64,000 nt of DNA from Vulcanimicrobiota bacterium. GTDB lineage: Bacteria; Vulcanimicrobiota; Xenobia; Xenobiales; JADMJV01. Each line of letters opens with the position of its first letter. The stretch's first letter is position 1. The notes beneath the pieces are model-generated. The model was not told the DNA's origin, did not search any database, and saw only the letters and a program-made list of their open reading frames with translations. Shown one piece after another: positions 25,997-35,086 of the stretch. The stretch is taken from the NCBI GenBank assembly GCA_017307785.1, contig JAFKGI010000005.1, positions 186,001 to 250,000 of the forward strand. Direction: 5' to 3'. Both the position numbers and the translations under genes were made by a program.

Positions 25997-27376
25997 ATGT
26001 CCGAGGAGTTTCCGGAGACCATAGGTCCCTATAAGGTCTTACGTGAGCTGGGGCGCGGCGCTATGGGCACGGTCTATTTAGCCCGTCAGGAATCGCTGTC
26101 GCGCGACCTGGCCATCAAAGTGCTGGCCGCCGAGTTCACCCGTGATCAGGAGTTCGTGGCCCGCTTTCGTCGCGAAGGCCTGATTTCGTCGAAGCTGCGC
26201 CATCCCAATATCGTGCAGGTCTTCGACTATTCGGCTCAGGACAATCTCTATTACATCGCCATGGAGTATGCCGGAGCCGAAGATCTCCAGGCTTATCTGC
26301 GCGCCAACGATGGCCGGCTTCCTTTGAACGAAGCCGTTCGTTTGATGGGTCAGGTTTTGTCGGCTCTGGAATGTGCTCACGAGGCGGGCGTCACCCACCG
26401 CGACGTGAAGCCCGCCAACGTGTTGCTATCCCCCCGGATGGACGCGGTACTGACCGATTTCTCCATCGCCAATATGCAGGAAGCCCAGCGACTGACCCAG
26501 ACCGGCGCCATGATGGGGACGCCCGACTACATGGCGCCCGAGCAATTTGACGCCAAGCAGGTCGACAAGCGCTCTGACCTCTATTCGGTGGGCGTGGTGC
26601 TCTACGAGATGACCACCGGCCAGCGCCCCTTTCCCGGCGACACGGTGGTTCAGGTGATGAAGGCCCAGTTGATGCATACGCCCGAGGCTCCGCATCTGCT
26701 GGAGCCCTCCGTTCCCGAGGCGCTGAGTCAGGCGATCATGAAGGCCCTGGAGAAAGACCCGGAGCGCCGCTGGGCCTCGGCCGCCGAGATGCGTGACGCG
26801 ATTTATACGGGTCTGGGAAGCAGCGCGCCCCCCGAACCTCCGCGCGCCGCTCCTCCGCCGGTGAGCCCTCCTCCCAGTCTGGCCGAGCGGGCGGCCGCTC
26901 CCCGACCGGCCGCCGACACGGTGGCGGTGGCTCCGGCCACTCCGCGTAAGAGTGGCGGCACCCTGGAGCTGGCCCGCCAGTCCTTGGGTGAAGTGGGCGA
27001 CGATTTTCGTTCGGGTTTCCATACTTTGGGATGGAAGAACTTCAGCCTTAACTGGATGCCTCGCCTGATCACCCTGGAAGTGGTCTGGTTCCTCCTGACC
27101 CGGCCGCTGCTGGGTCTGCTGGGCAAGACCGCCGTGCCTTTTACCTATGCGGACTTCTGGCTGGTCGGCTCGGCCCTGATCAATCTCTTCTTCGTGTTGA
27201 TGGTAGGGGTGCGCTTCATCCGCGGGGAGCGCCTCTACCGCAAACTGGTTGCCCTGGGCATCTGCCTGCTGGCCTGGGGTCTCTGGGCCTACCAATACTC
27301 CAGCCTCGACTCCAAGAAATTCCAGTTCACCGCCCACGCCCGCGGCTACATCACCCGCCTGGCCCAGTCCCGCTAG
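25997..27376 (+). CDS. Membrane Ser/Thr protein kinase, DFG changed to DFS
   Basis: 459 residues. N-terminal Hanks-type kinase (~12-270): glycine loop GRGAMGTVY, Lys in LAIKVLAAE, catalytic loop HRDVKPANVLL (near 134), APE motif YMAPEQF. The metal-binding DFG is DFS (LTDFSIANM), with the Asp kept. A Pro/Ala linker leads to three membrane helices (~345-440) and a short extracytoplasmic tail. It should phosphorylate Ser/Thr on cytosolic targets. ATG 25997 is preferred because conserved sequence starts after it; TTG 25946 would add 17 residues. It lies 34 bp after the CHAT gene. A probable terminator follows at 27426. Confidence 0.85.
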   Translation: MSEEFPETIGPYKVLRELGRGAMGTVYLARQESLSRDLAIKVLAAEFTRDQEFVARFRREGLISSKLRHPNIVQVFDYSAQDNLYYIAMEYAGAEDLQAYLRANDGRLPLNEAVRLMGQVLSALECAHEAGVTHRDVKPANVLLSPRMDAVLTDFSIANMQEAQRLTQTGAMMGTPDYMAPEQFDAKQVDKRSDLYSVGVVLYEMTTGQRPFPGDTVVQVMKAQLMHTPEAPHLLEPSVPEALSQAIMKALEKDPERRWASAAEMRDAIYTGLGSSAPPEPPRAAPPPVSPPPSLAERAAAPRPAADTVAVAPATPRKSGGTLELARQSLGEVGDDFRSGFHTLGWKNFSLNWMPRLITLEVVWFLLTRPLLGLLGKTAVPFTYADFWLVGSALINLFFVLMVGVRFIRGERLYRKLVALGICLLAWGLWAYQYSSLDSKKFQFTAHARGYITRLAQSR

Positions 27377-27425
27377 CGTTTGGCCCGCTCGCGTCTGCGG
27401 ATCCGGGAAAGGGGATTGGGGAAAG

Positions 27426-27457
27426 AGCCGGGCGCCGCGGCCGGGCTTGGATTTTTT
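27426..27457 (+). terminator. Probable Rho-independent terminator after kinase gene
   Basis: Stem AGCC-g-GGC (26-33 of 274xx) with GCC-g-GGCT (40-47), seven pairs with one G/G mismatch and a 6-nt loop, followed by TGGATTTTTT (T6 at 27452-27457). It lies 50 bp after the kinase stop. The rest of the 276-bp gap to the photolyase gene holds a 7-bp inverted repeat (27458-27464 with 27487-27493) and nothing else I recognise. Confidence 0.6.
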
Positions 27458-27652
27458 AGGTGGGGTCGGCGCAAGAACAACCAAAACCCACCTGGACGCG
27501 GGCCCCGTTTAAGAACTCCCCAAGCGGCAGTCGCGTAAGCCTGGCGGCACGCAAATGCTGGAATCCATGGTGTAGTCTGCCGAGTTGCCCTGGTCTCTCC
27601 TACTCCCCTTTCGGGACCAACAGCCGCAGCACGGCAGGCAAACGCAGAAAGC

Positions 27653-29095
27653 CTAGTCGCCGTAGCGTTTGAGGTAGGGGCCGAGTTTGAATTTGCGGGC
27701 GGCGGAGTCGGAGCTCATGTAGCGGATTTTGCCGAAGATGGGGCGTTCGAACCAGGCGCGGTCGTAGCGGCCGAGGCACCAGAAGATGCCGCTGTAGGAG
27801 TTGGGGTTGCGGCCGTCCAGGGAGTATTTGTTGTTGAGTTCGATCAGGTTCTTCACGGCCTGGCGGGGGGAGCTGCTCCATTCCAGGATTTTCTTGCCCC
27901 AGAGCATGCGCATGTAGTTGTGCATGTAACCCTCCTCGCGCAATTGTCGCTGAGCGGCATTCCAGATCGGATCGTAGGTTTTGCCTTCGTCCAGCTGCTT
28001 CAAGGTGTAGTGATGGTCGCGCGGATCCTGAGCGTGGTCCTCCAGGGTCTGGCGGGCCCAGTCGGGCAGGCTTTCGTAGGACTCGTAGTCCTTCTCGCGA
28101 TGGCACATGTTATAGCCCAGCTCGCGCCAGGTGATCAGTTCGTCCAGGAAAGAGTCGGCGTTGGCACTCATGCCCCAACCGCCTTCCTTGCTGCCGGGCG
28201 TTTTCACCCGCCAGTTTTCAACCTCAAAGTCTTCCTGATCGCAGAGCTCCTGAAAAATCTGATGAGCCGACAGGTGCCCCCAGTGGAGATAGCGCGAGAA
28301 ACCGCTGGCCACCTGAAGCGACGGCTCGCTGCGCTGATCGTAGTGCTTCAGGCGTTCGTCCAGGAAACGCGTGACCAGCTTGTCGGCGCGCTGGAAACCG
28401 CCCCGCGACTCCACCACGCCCGGCTCGGGCAGACTCTCCAGATCAAACTCCACCCCCGGCTTCCAACGCTTGTATTCGGGGAGCTTCTCCGGCAAGTGGG
28501 GCAGGTGCAAACCTTTGAGCGGGTCTACGGCCGGCATCTCCAACAGGTGAGGCTTCAGCGACTTCTGCAGAAAGCGGCGAAAATCAACGGCTCGCAGATA
28601 GGTCTTGGGCGCGGCGTTCAAAGGCAGCAGGCCGTTGCTGTCCACCAACTCCATCTTGACCTGGAGGCGCTCGGCCGTCTTTTCGATCATGTGCGGCAAA
28701 AAGAAGCACGGGAAATGATCGCCCACCACCACGCAGGCCCGCCCGGCCAGCGACTCGATCAGGCCTTTGCCATCCCCGTGTTCGGGCTCCAGATAAGGGT
28801 AGTAGGTGACCGCCTTGGGCTCAAAAAACTTCTGGTTGTCTTCCATCCCGTCCATCACCCAACGATGAAACCGCTGGCAAGCCCAGGGATAGGCGCGTCG
28901 CAGCGCTTCCAGGATCAGCAGCGGCTTTTTGAGATGCTGTGCCCACTCGACCGCTCGCTGAAGTGAAAAATTAAAGTTGGGTCGGCGGTTGGCGGTCATC
29001 CAATAGAGAACGAACTCTCCGTCTTCTCGAACGGGGGCCTCGTTGGCCGGCCAACGGCGTATTTCCGGCACTTGGGAATGAAAGGCTGGCGGCAT
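27653..29095 (-). CDS. phr: Class II deoxyribodipyrimidine photolyase
   Basis: 480-residue light-driven repair enzyme that reverses cyclobutane pyrimidine dimers using FADH-. The N-terminal Rossmann half (VLYWMTANRRPNFNFSLQRA) and the C-terminal FAD-binding half are clearly class II: YMHNYMRMLWGKKILEW, LNNKYSLDGRNPNSYSGIFW and RPIFGKIRYMS. Length is normal for the class. ATG 29095 has AGGAGG nine bases upstream on the minus strand. It is divergent from a secreted DUF4440 gene, with 15 bp between the two starts. Confidence 0.93.
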   Translation of the reverse strand: MPPAFHSQVPEIRRWPANEAPVREDGEFVLYWMTANRRPNFNFSLQRAVEWAQHLKKPLLILEALRRAYPWACQRFHRWVMDGMEDNQKFFEPKAVTYYPYLEPEHGDGKGLIESLAGRACVVVGDHFPCFFLPHMIEKTAERLQVKMELVDSNGLLPLNAAPKTYLRAVDFRRFLQKSLKPHLLEMPAVDPLKGLHLPHLPEKLPEYKRWKPGVEFDLESLPEPGVVESRGGFQRADKLVTRFLDERLKHYDQRSEPSLQVASGFSRYLHWGHLSAHQIFQELCDQEDFEVENWRVKTPGSKEGGWGMSANADSFLDELITWRELGYNMCHREKDYESYESLPDWARQTLEDHAQDPRDHHYTLKQLDEGKTYDPIWNAAQRQLREEGYMHNYMRMLWGKKILEWSSSPRQAVKNLIELNNKYSLDGRNPNSYSGIFWCLGRYDRAWFERPIFGKIRYMSSDSAARKFKLGPYLKRYGD

Positions 29096-29110
29096 CCAGA
29101 AGGCCCTCCT

Positions 29111-29584
29111 ATGGTCAGATACTTGTCAATCTTTTGTCTAACATTTAGCCTTATCCTTTCCTGCCCGGCCGAGCCCCTCCAAACGGAAGTGCAGTCGGCT
29201 CTTCTACAGGGAATGGAAGCCTGGAACCGGGGCGACCTCGATACTTTCCTGAAAGGTTATGTCCAAGGTCCGGAAATGACCTACACGGCTTCCGGTCGGG
29301 TGGTGCGCGGCATCGACGAGCTGCGCACCCGTTACCAAAAAGCCTATGGAACCAGCCGGGAAAGCATGGGCCAGCTGCGCTTTGAGGCCATCGAGGTGAC
29401 GCCCTTGGGGGAAGGCTACGCTCTGGCCATGGGCAAGTGGGCGGTCGATTTTGGGCCAAAATCCAAAGAACCGAAAAGCGGCGGCATTTTTTCCCTGGTG
29501 CTGCGCAAGACCCCGGAAGGCTGGCTGATCCTGCACGACCACACCTCGCGTCTGCTGGATGAAAAACCGAAAGGTAATTCTTGA
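29111..29584 (+). CDS. Exported DUF4440/SnoaL-like protein
   Basis: 157 residues from ATG 29111 (GAAGG seven bases upstream). The N-terminal segment [17 protein letters not shown] is a signal peptide, possibly a lipobox with Cys at the end. The rest is an NTF2-like DUF4440 domain ([37 protein letters not shown]). Members bind or isomerise small molecules; no reaction can be assigned. It is followed 20 bp later by an FKBP lipoprotein gene, probably in the same transcript. Confidence 0.75.
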   Translation: MVRYLSIFCLTFSLILSCPAEPLQTEVQSALLQGMEAWNRGDLDTFLKGYVQGPEMTYTASGRVVRGIDELRTRYQKAYGTSRESMGQLRFEAIEVTPLGEGYALAMGKWAVDFGPKSKEPKSGGIFSLVLRKTPEGWLILHDHTSRLLDEKPKGNS

Positions 29585-29604
29585 GCGCGCCAGAACCGGC
29601 CAGC

Positions 29605-30150
29605 ATGAAACGCTTTCTACTTTCTCTTTCTCTGCTCTCGTTGGTCGGCTGCACCAACCCGCCGGCTCCGTCCACCACGGAAACCAGCACGACGGCCGTA
29701 ACCGTGGATACCACGGCAGCTCCAGCCACCTCGGGAACTCCAGCCGCTTCAGGAACCCCGGCCGCTTCCGGCACGCCCGCACCGGCCAAGCCGGAAAAAC
29801 CGGTGGGACCGCCTGTCACCACCAAATCCGGGCTCAAGTATCAGGTCTTTAAAAAGGGCACCGGAGCGGTGGCCAAAGCCGGTCAGACCGTCAGCGTCCA
29901 CTACACCGGCTGGCTCAAAGACGGCACCAAGTTCGACAGCAGCGTGGACCGCGGACAGCCCTTCGACTTCGGCCTGGGCCAGGGTCAGGTGATCGCTGGT
30001 TGGGACGAGGGCGTGGCTGGCATGAAGGTGGGCGAGAAACGCAAGCTCACCATTCCCGCCAAGCTCGGCTACGGAGACAACGGAGCCGGCGGCGTGATTC
30101 CCCCCGGCGCCACCCTGATCTTCGATGTGGAGCTATTGGGGGTCAAGTAA
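29605..30150 (+). CDS. FKBP-type peptidyl-prolyl isomerase lipoprotein
   Basis: 181 residues. Signal peptide with lipobox SLLSLVGC makes it a lipoprotein. A ~50-residue Thr/Pro/Ala linker containing SGTPAA repeats leads to an FKBP domain (~72-180): [56 protein letters not shown]. All the core active-site aromatics are present, so it should catalyse prolyl isomerisation during folding of exported proteins. ATG 29605 is chosen over TTG 29581 because the signal peptide starts there. It overlaps the convergent transporter gene by 18 bp. Confidence 0.92.
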   Translation: MKRFLLSLSLLSLVGCTNPPAPSTTETSTTAVTVDTTAAPATSGTPAASGTPAASGTPAPAKPEKPVGPPVTTKSGLKYQVFKKGTGAVAKAGQTVSVHYTGWLKDGTKFDSSVDRGQPFDFGLGQGQVIAGWDEGVAGMKVGEKRKLTIPAKLGYGDNGAGGVIPPGATLIFDVELLGVK

Positions 30151-31770
30151 GATCGGCTCATCCATAGGCACCAGATTGCGCATCTGAGCCAACCAGCTCA
30201 GGTGCAGCAAAACACTGCGTAAGTTACTGACCAGATCGAAAGCCCACGAGGCCTGTAGACTGGTCAGTTCTTCTTCCTGGAGAGATTCGTAGAAAGCGTC
30301 CTCCCACTGACGGGCCAGCACCACTGGATCGACGGACGGGTCGGGGCTGTCCTTGGGAAAAAGAATGCGCAGCCAGACTTCATCCAGACAGCGCCGGTAG
30401 ACTTTGGTCAGGGCCGTCAGGCGGCGCGGCATGCCCAGCTTTTCGCGCACCAGACCGGACTCCAGTTGTTCGCGCAAACGCAGAGCCTGGAAGTAAAGCT
30501 CCTCCAGGTCGGCCAGTCGGGCCAGCAGCAAGCGCAGGTCGTCGCGCCCGGCCGAAGCCTGCACCAGCAGTTCATAGACGCTATCCTTGAGGCCCTGGAA
30601 TTCCCGTTGTTCGAGAATGCGGTTTTCCAGGCGCGTCTCGTTGGTGCGCTCGGCCACCAGCAAAGAGGAACCGATGTCCAGCAGCGTTTTGACACATACC
30701 AGCAACTGATTCATCTGGCGCAGGGCTTCCTCGCGAGAACGCTCCGGACTGCGACGCAACATGCGACGCACCACCGGAGCCAGCGCCAGCCCGCCGGCAT
30801 CCGCCTTGGCCGGCACCAGCCAGCCGACCAGACGCAGAACCAGGGCTGAGAAAAGCGTCCACCAGATTACGTTGATCAGGTTGAATCCGGTGTGCACGGC
30901 CGCCAGACGAAAGCTCATGCGCCGAACCGGGTCCAGTTCTTCGGGCACCACCCAGGCGATGGCGTTGATGAACTGAGGAAAGAAAAACAGCGTGATCAGC
31001 ACTCCCCCGCATTTGACGAAGAAGTGGGCCAACGCCAGTCGGCGCAGATTGGGGCCATACTCCAGCGAGGCCAGCAAGGGGCCGAAAGTCGTGCCCACAT
31101 TCGCACCCAAAATCAGGGAGGCGGCCTGCGGATAAGCCAGATGCCCACCCGCGGCCAACGAGATGACCACTCCCACCACCGTGCTGCTCGACTGTACGGC
31201 AGCGGCGAAGACCATGCCCATGAGCACGCCCACCGTCTGCTCCAACAAATTCTGGCCGGGGTTGCCGCGGATCACCTCTTGAACCCAGGGCAGGTCCAGC
31301 ATCGGCGCCAATCCCTGCCCGATGAAAAACATCCCCCAGAGGGCCAGGCCGATGGCCATGATTCCTTCCAAGACATCGCGGTAGGAGCTGCGTTTCACGA
31401 ACAGCAAAGCCACACTGGTGACGCCCACCAGCACCGGACCCAGCAACAGATCGTTGACGCTGACGATCCAGGCTTTGAGGGTGGTCCCCAGGGTGGAGCC
31501 GAGCATCAAGTAATAGCCCTGCTCCAGGGTGATGAGCGTGGAGCCGACCATGCTCATGGAGGCGATGATGGTGATGCTGCTGGCCTGCACCACCGCGGTG
31601 GCGCCGGTGCCCGCCAGCAGACATTGCAATGGATGGCCCAGCGCCCGCCCAAAGATGCCGCGCAGACGGCGGGAAAGGGTGCGTTGCAAGACTCGCGTGA
31701 GCGTGCGCAGCGAAAAGAGAAAGAGACCCCAGCCTCCCAGGGCTTCCAGAATATGCCAGGTGGTCATCAT
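30133..31770 (-). CDS. Na+/phosphate cotransporter family protein with PhoU-like tail
   Basis: 545 residues. Residues ~1-310 hold two inverted Na/Pi (NptA/PF02690-type) repeats with signature loops [11 protein letters not shown] and [13 protein letters not shown] plus [12 protein letters not shown]. The C-terminal ~200 residues are a cytosolic PhoU-like helical bundle ([31 protein letters not shown]). It probably imports phosphate, or exports it as some family members do, coupled to sodium. Its ATG overlaps the stop of the upstream unknown gene (ATGA), so the two are co-translated. Confidence 0.85.
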   Translation of the reverse strand: MMTTWHILEALGGWGLFLFSLRTLTRVLQRTLSRRLRGIFGRALGHPLQCLLAGTGATAVVQASSITIIASMSMVGSTLITLEQGYYLMLGSTLGTTLKAWIVSVNDLLLGPVLVGVTSVALLFVKRSSYRDVLEGIMAIGLALWGMFFIGQGLAPMLDLPWVQEVIRGNPGQNLLEQTVGVLMGMVFAAAVQSSSTVVGVVISLAAGGHLAYPQAASLILGANVGTTFGPLLASLEYGPNLRRLALAHFFVKCGGVLITLFFFPQFINAIAWVVPEELDPVRRMSFRLAAVHTGFNLINVIWWTLFSALVLRLVGWLVPAKADAGGLALAPVVRRMLRRSPERSREEALRQMNQLLVCVKTLLDIGSSLLVAERTNETRLENRILEQREFQGLKDSVYELLVQASAGRDDLRLLLARLADLEELYFQALRLREQLESGLVREKLGMPRRLTALTKVYRRCLDEVWLRILFPKDSPDPSVDPVVLARQWEDAFYESLQEEELTSLQASWAFDLVSNLRSVLLHLSWLAQMRNLVPMDEPILLDPQ

Positions 31771-33518
31771 TGGATACCCACTCGTCCCGGCGTCAGGCGC
31801 AGGGGATTGACCACCACCAGCGGGGGCAACTCCCCGCGGGGGATCACCTCGAAGCCTTCTTCCTGACCCAGTTCTCCACGCGAGACGACGGTCTCGACGC
31901 GGACGATTCCTTTCTTGTTGAGAACCACACGCAGGCGTTCGTAGTCGCTGGCGGTGGAAACCAGCTTGCCGTCCTGCCAGTGGCTGACTCGATAGCGGAA
32001 CACCATGTTGAGGTGATAGACGCGCGGGGCGTCAGTGGTGAGAATGCCTTTGTCGGGATTGTAGTAGCTCAGCTTTTGGCGAGGGTCGGCCATTTTGGCG
32101 AGAAACTGGCTGACGTCGAAGCGCAGCACGTCGTGGATGCGGCGAATCTCGGCCTGGCCAAAGTGATCGCGCAACGACTGTTCCAGTTCGAAGCGCATGC
32201 GCTTGTTATAGTGCAGCACGGTTTCGAATCGCTCCGGCTCCAACTCGGCGCGATGCCCGATCTGGCGCAGGTAATCCACGTCCGGCGGTAAGGAGGCCCG
32301 CTGCAGATAGCGCACCGTTTCCTGGGAACTGCCCAGGTAAGCTTTTTCGCTACGGCCCTCGGCGTCGAAGTGGGTGTAGAACATCTGCACGTCATAGTCG
32401 GGCAGCCAGCTTTTGAGTCGGCTGTTGAAGTATTCTTTGGTCAGGTCTTTGATGCGGTCTTTGAAGACGTAGGCGATGATGCCCAGCATGGTGATGGCGA
32501 TGATGCGGAAACCCCAGTCATCCTGGTTGAGCATCATGCGCGTGGTCTGCACATTGGTCAGCACCGCGAAAGCGGCCGCCAGCGCCGCTCCAAAAGCGGC
32601 CACGAAGTTGCGATACAGACTGTCTTTGTTGATGCGCCGAGTCTGCAAAAACAGCACTTCGCTGACGTATTTCTTGAGCAGACCCAGCCTGTAGTAATAG
32701 GTCTCGACCCGAGCCTCGACGCGCTCGGCGGCGGCCTGGACGTGCTCGTTGCGGTAGGCCAGTTCGCCGGTCAGCAAAGCCTCGACCTGATGCTGCAGAT
32801 CTTCCACCGATTCGCCGTAGGGCTCCACCAGTCGGTGCAGGGCGATCAACGAAGACTCCAATCGGTAGGACAGATACTCGTCCACCAACAGCAGGGCTCG
32901 CCGCACTTCGTCGTCTACCAGCAGCGGCTCGGTTTTGAGCGGCCAGACATAGCGCTCCCGATATTGGCGGATGGCGCTATGGACGCTTTCGATGCGACCC
33001 ATCAGGCGGCTGTGAAAGCGCACCACCAGGTCGGGCGTTCCCTGGGTGTTGGCCCGCTTGATAACGCGCGCCAGATCGGAGCGCACCCGCTTGAGTTCGG
33101 TGTAGACCAGGCAGCCGAAGAGCTTGGTGTCGTGCACCACCAGTTGCGAGAGTCGATCGCGCTGGGCCGTGTCCAGATGATGCTGGAAATACTGCTCCAC
33201 CGAGGACAAACGCGGCGTGATGAAGGTGTTGCCCTTGCCCCGCTTGAGCTCAGGCGTGCGCACTCGCAGTAAGTGGGTGGTGTCGCCGTAGAAGGCTTCG
33301 CGCGGGTAGCTTTCGCTGGTAACCCCCACGGCCTTGGGAAAGAATAGATAAAGATCGACTTCGTAGTGATTCTTGGAGCCGTGCTGCCCGGAGGTCAGCT
33401 CGAAGTCGAATTTGCTCTCGAACTGAGTGCGATCGTGGACGCTGTTCTGGGTGTTGAGCTGAGATTCGACCACATCCAGGTCTTCATCCAGCTCCACCTC
33501 CAGTTCAACATCGTCCAT
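31767..33518 (-). CDS. Unknown membrane protein linked to Na/Pi transporter
   Basis: 583 residues. An acidic N-terminus (MDDVELEVELDEDLDVVESQ) is followed by a ~270-residue soluble helical domain rich in Arg and Tyr, two adjacent membrane helices (~305-350: FVAAFGAALAAAFAVLTNVQ; IIAITMLGIIAYVF), and a ~230-residue C-terminal domain with strands (VYHLNMVFRYRV; YERLRVVLNKKGIVRVETV). I do not recognise it. The ATGA overlap with the transporter gene argues for a shared function, for example regulation of transport. ATG 33518 is chosen; GTG 33521 is directly before it. Confidence 0.65.
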   Translation of the reverse strand: MDDVELEVELDEDLDVVESQLNTQNSVHDRTQFESKFDFELTSGQHGSKNHYEVDLYLFFPKAVGVTSESYPREAFYGDTTHLLRVRTPELKRGKGNTFITPRLSSVEQYFQHHLDTAQRDRLSQLVVHDTKLFGCLVYTELKRVRSDLARVIKRANTQGTPDLVVRFHSRLMGRIESVHSAIRQYRERYVWPLKTEPLLVDDEVRRALLLVDEYLSYRLESSLIALHRLVEPYGESVEDLQHQVEALLTGELAYRNEHVQAAAERVEARVETYYYRLGLLKKYVSEVLFLQTRRINKDSLYRNFVAAFGAALAAAFAVLTNVQTTRMMLNQDDWGFRIIAITMLGIIAYVFKDRIKDLTKEYFNSRLKSWLPDYDVQMFYTHFDAEGRSEKAYLGSSQETVRYLQRASLPPDVDYLRQIGHRAELEPERFETVLHYNKRMRFELEQSLRDHFGQAEIRRIHDVLRFDVSQFLAKMADPRQKLSYYNPDKGILTTDAPRVYHLNMVFRYRVSHWQDGKLVSTASDYERLRVVLNKKGIVRVETVVSRGELGQEEGFEVIPRGELPPLVVVNPLRLTPGRVGIQ

Positions 33519-33549
33519 CACCCGGTTTCAATTTCGTTCCGCCTATAAT

Positions 33550-34176
33550 TCAGTCCCCCACACGGGGGGTAAAAGTTTCGTCTCGCCGCGCGTAAAAGAA
33601 GAAGTTGCCCTGGGGATGGGCGGGAGCCTGATTGATGTTGCTTCGGGTGCTGGTGCGCATGGTGCCGGTGGCGGGGTCGGCGAAGGTCACTTTTTCCCCC
33701 TCGACTTTGCACACCAAGACGATGTGACCCCGGCCGCTTACAGAGAACTCGGGGCCGTTGAGCGCCAGGATCACGGGCAGCCCTTCGACGTTCACTTTGT
33801 GCTCGACCAGTTCCCAGCGGTCCGGTCCGATCTCGCCACCGTCCAGCCACTGCAGGCCCGGGCACTCTTCGCGCAGAGCGCGCAGCAGTTCGTAGCCGTA
33901 CGCATGGTAGATATCCTCGCCATCCAGATGCTTGCCGGTCAGGCAGTTGACGGCGATAGCCACGGCGGTCTGGCCGGCGCTATCGCCCGTCTGCTGCGGG
34001 ATAGGCATCACCACCTCCGGCTCCTCGGCTGGCTCGCCGAAAGCGGAGGGAGCGGGCCGGGGGGTCGGAGTGACTGTTGCGAGCGGGAGCACAGGTTCGT
34101 GGGTTTGCTGGTAGATGGAGGAAGCCTGAGCGAGCAGGCCGGCGGCCAGGAGCAGGGCAGCTAGTCGATTCATCAT
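33550..34176 (-). CDS. Exported C39-like protein lacking the catalytic cysteine
   Basis: 208 residues with signal peptide (RLAALLLAAGLLAQA) and a Pro/Thr linker. Residues ~58-200 resemble a C39-like papain-fold domain: MPIPQQTGDSAGQTAVAIAV, where family members have Q-x-(D/S)-C-G-P-T; then SGRGHIVLVCKVEG (His) and VTFADPATG (Asp). The Cys position is Ala here, so it is probably a pseudo-peptidase that binds peptides. TAGGAT lies six bases before ATG 34176. The gap to the upstream-strand VOC gene is 54 bp. Confidence 0.6.
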   Translation of the reverse strand: MMNRLAALLLAAGLLAQASSIYQQTHEPVLPLATVTPTPRPAPSAFGEPAEEPEVVMPIPQQTGDSAGQTAVAIAVNCLTGKHLDGEDIYHAYGYELLRALREECPGLQWLDGGEIGPDRWELVEHKVNVEGLPVILALNGPEFSVSGRGHIVLVCKVEGEKVTFADPATGTMRTSTRSNINQAPAHPQGNFFFYARRDETFTPRVGD

Positions 34177-34230
34177 GAACCTATCCTAGGAGTCTCAGGA
34201 AACCATTTGCTCGGAAATTGTTACCGATTC

Positions 34231-34977
34231 CTAACCAACAGAGACCGAGGCCGGGCTCAACTCGACGCGATGGCCCCAGGGATCGCGCACTTCCGCCTCT
34301 TCAAAGGGTCCGCTCAGTCCATAGCCGGTCAGCCCTGCCCAGACTCCCGGCTGCGCCGGCCCTACTCCCCACTCGTTGACGGCGAAGTGGTGATGATAGC
34401 CGTCGGCGGCGTAGAATTCGGCCCCGGGGTAACGCACGGTCAGGCGCATGCCCAGGCGGTCGAACCATTCTTTGCCATCCTGGGCATGCAGAGAGCGCAG
34501 GTGAATGTGTCCCAGGCGCAATCCCGAGGACCCTGACCAGGCCGGAGCTTTGGCCAGCAGCGCGGCCACGTCGAGACGTCGGGTATACATTTCCACTTCC
34601 TGACTACGGGGGCGCTCACGGTCCGCATAGACCTCGATGCCGTTGTATTCGGGGTCGCTCAAGTAGATGGCCTCGCTGACTCCGTGATCCGAGGCGCCTT
34701 CGAGGTGCAAGCCTCGTTGGCGGGCTCTGGCTAACCAGCCTCCCAGGCGGCCGGCGTCGGGCAGAAGAAAAGCCAGGTGAAAAAGTCCGGGGCGGGCTTG
34801 CGGGCTGACCTGCGCCGAGGAGTCCGCGTGCAGGCGCAGCAAGGTGCGGCCGTCCACCCCCAGCTCTACGGAGTGGTCCGTGCCGCCGAGGACTTCCAGG
34901 TCGAGAAGTTCTTGGTAAAACCGTTCTTGCAGAGCCAGGTCACGTACACGCAGTTCGGCCCATTCGATGTTCGTCAT
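34231..34977 (-). CDS. VOC-family ring-cleavage dioxygenase-like protein
   Basis: ~248-residue protein with two vicinal-oxygen-chelate modules, resembling CatE-type extradiol dioxygenases and glyoxalases. Metal ligands are His in LFHLAFLLPD and LGHIHLRSL and Glu near the ends of the modules (NGIEVYADRE; WGHRVELSP). YHHHFAVNEW is typical of the CatE group. It probably acts on a catechol-like or other small substrate in the cytosol. ATG 34977 is preferred over GTG 34983. TAACCT lies six bases before ATG with no ribosome-binding site, suggesting leaderless initiation. Confidence 0.8.
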   Translation of the reverse strand: MTNIEWAELRVRDLALQERFYQELLDLEVLGGTDHSVELGVDGRTLLRLHADSSAQVSPQARPGLFHLAFLLPDAGRLGGWLARARQRGLHLEGASDHGVSEAIYLSDPEYNGIEVYADRERPRSQEVEMYTRRLDVAALLAKAPAWSGSSGLRLGHIHLRSLHAQDGKEWFDRLGMRLTVRYPGAEFYAADGYHHHFAVNEWGVGPAQPGVWAGLTGYGLSGPFEEAEVRDPWGHRVELSPASVSVG

Positions 34978-35086
34978 AGCCACAGGTTAGTCGTGTAGGC
35001 CGGTTTGATCAAAGCCCAAATACGAGATGAATCGTTTCCTATCCAGAAACGGAGGGACCCGGATTCAGGCTGAGAAAGGGTGAGCT

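Noticed and set aside
22756..26022. 1088-codon open frame on the minus strand opposite the CHAT and kinase genes
   Set aside because: It lies antisense to three genes with clear domains (nadE 3' end, CHAT, kinase start). Its sequence is His/Gln/Leu/Gly-rich shadow translation without any domain. High GC makes such frames long.
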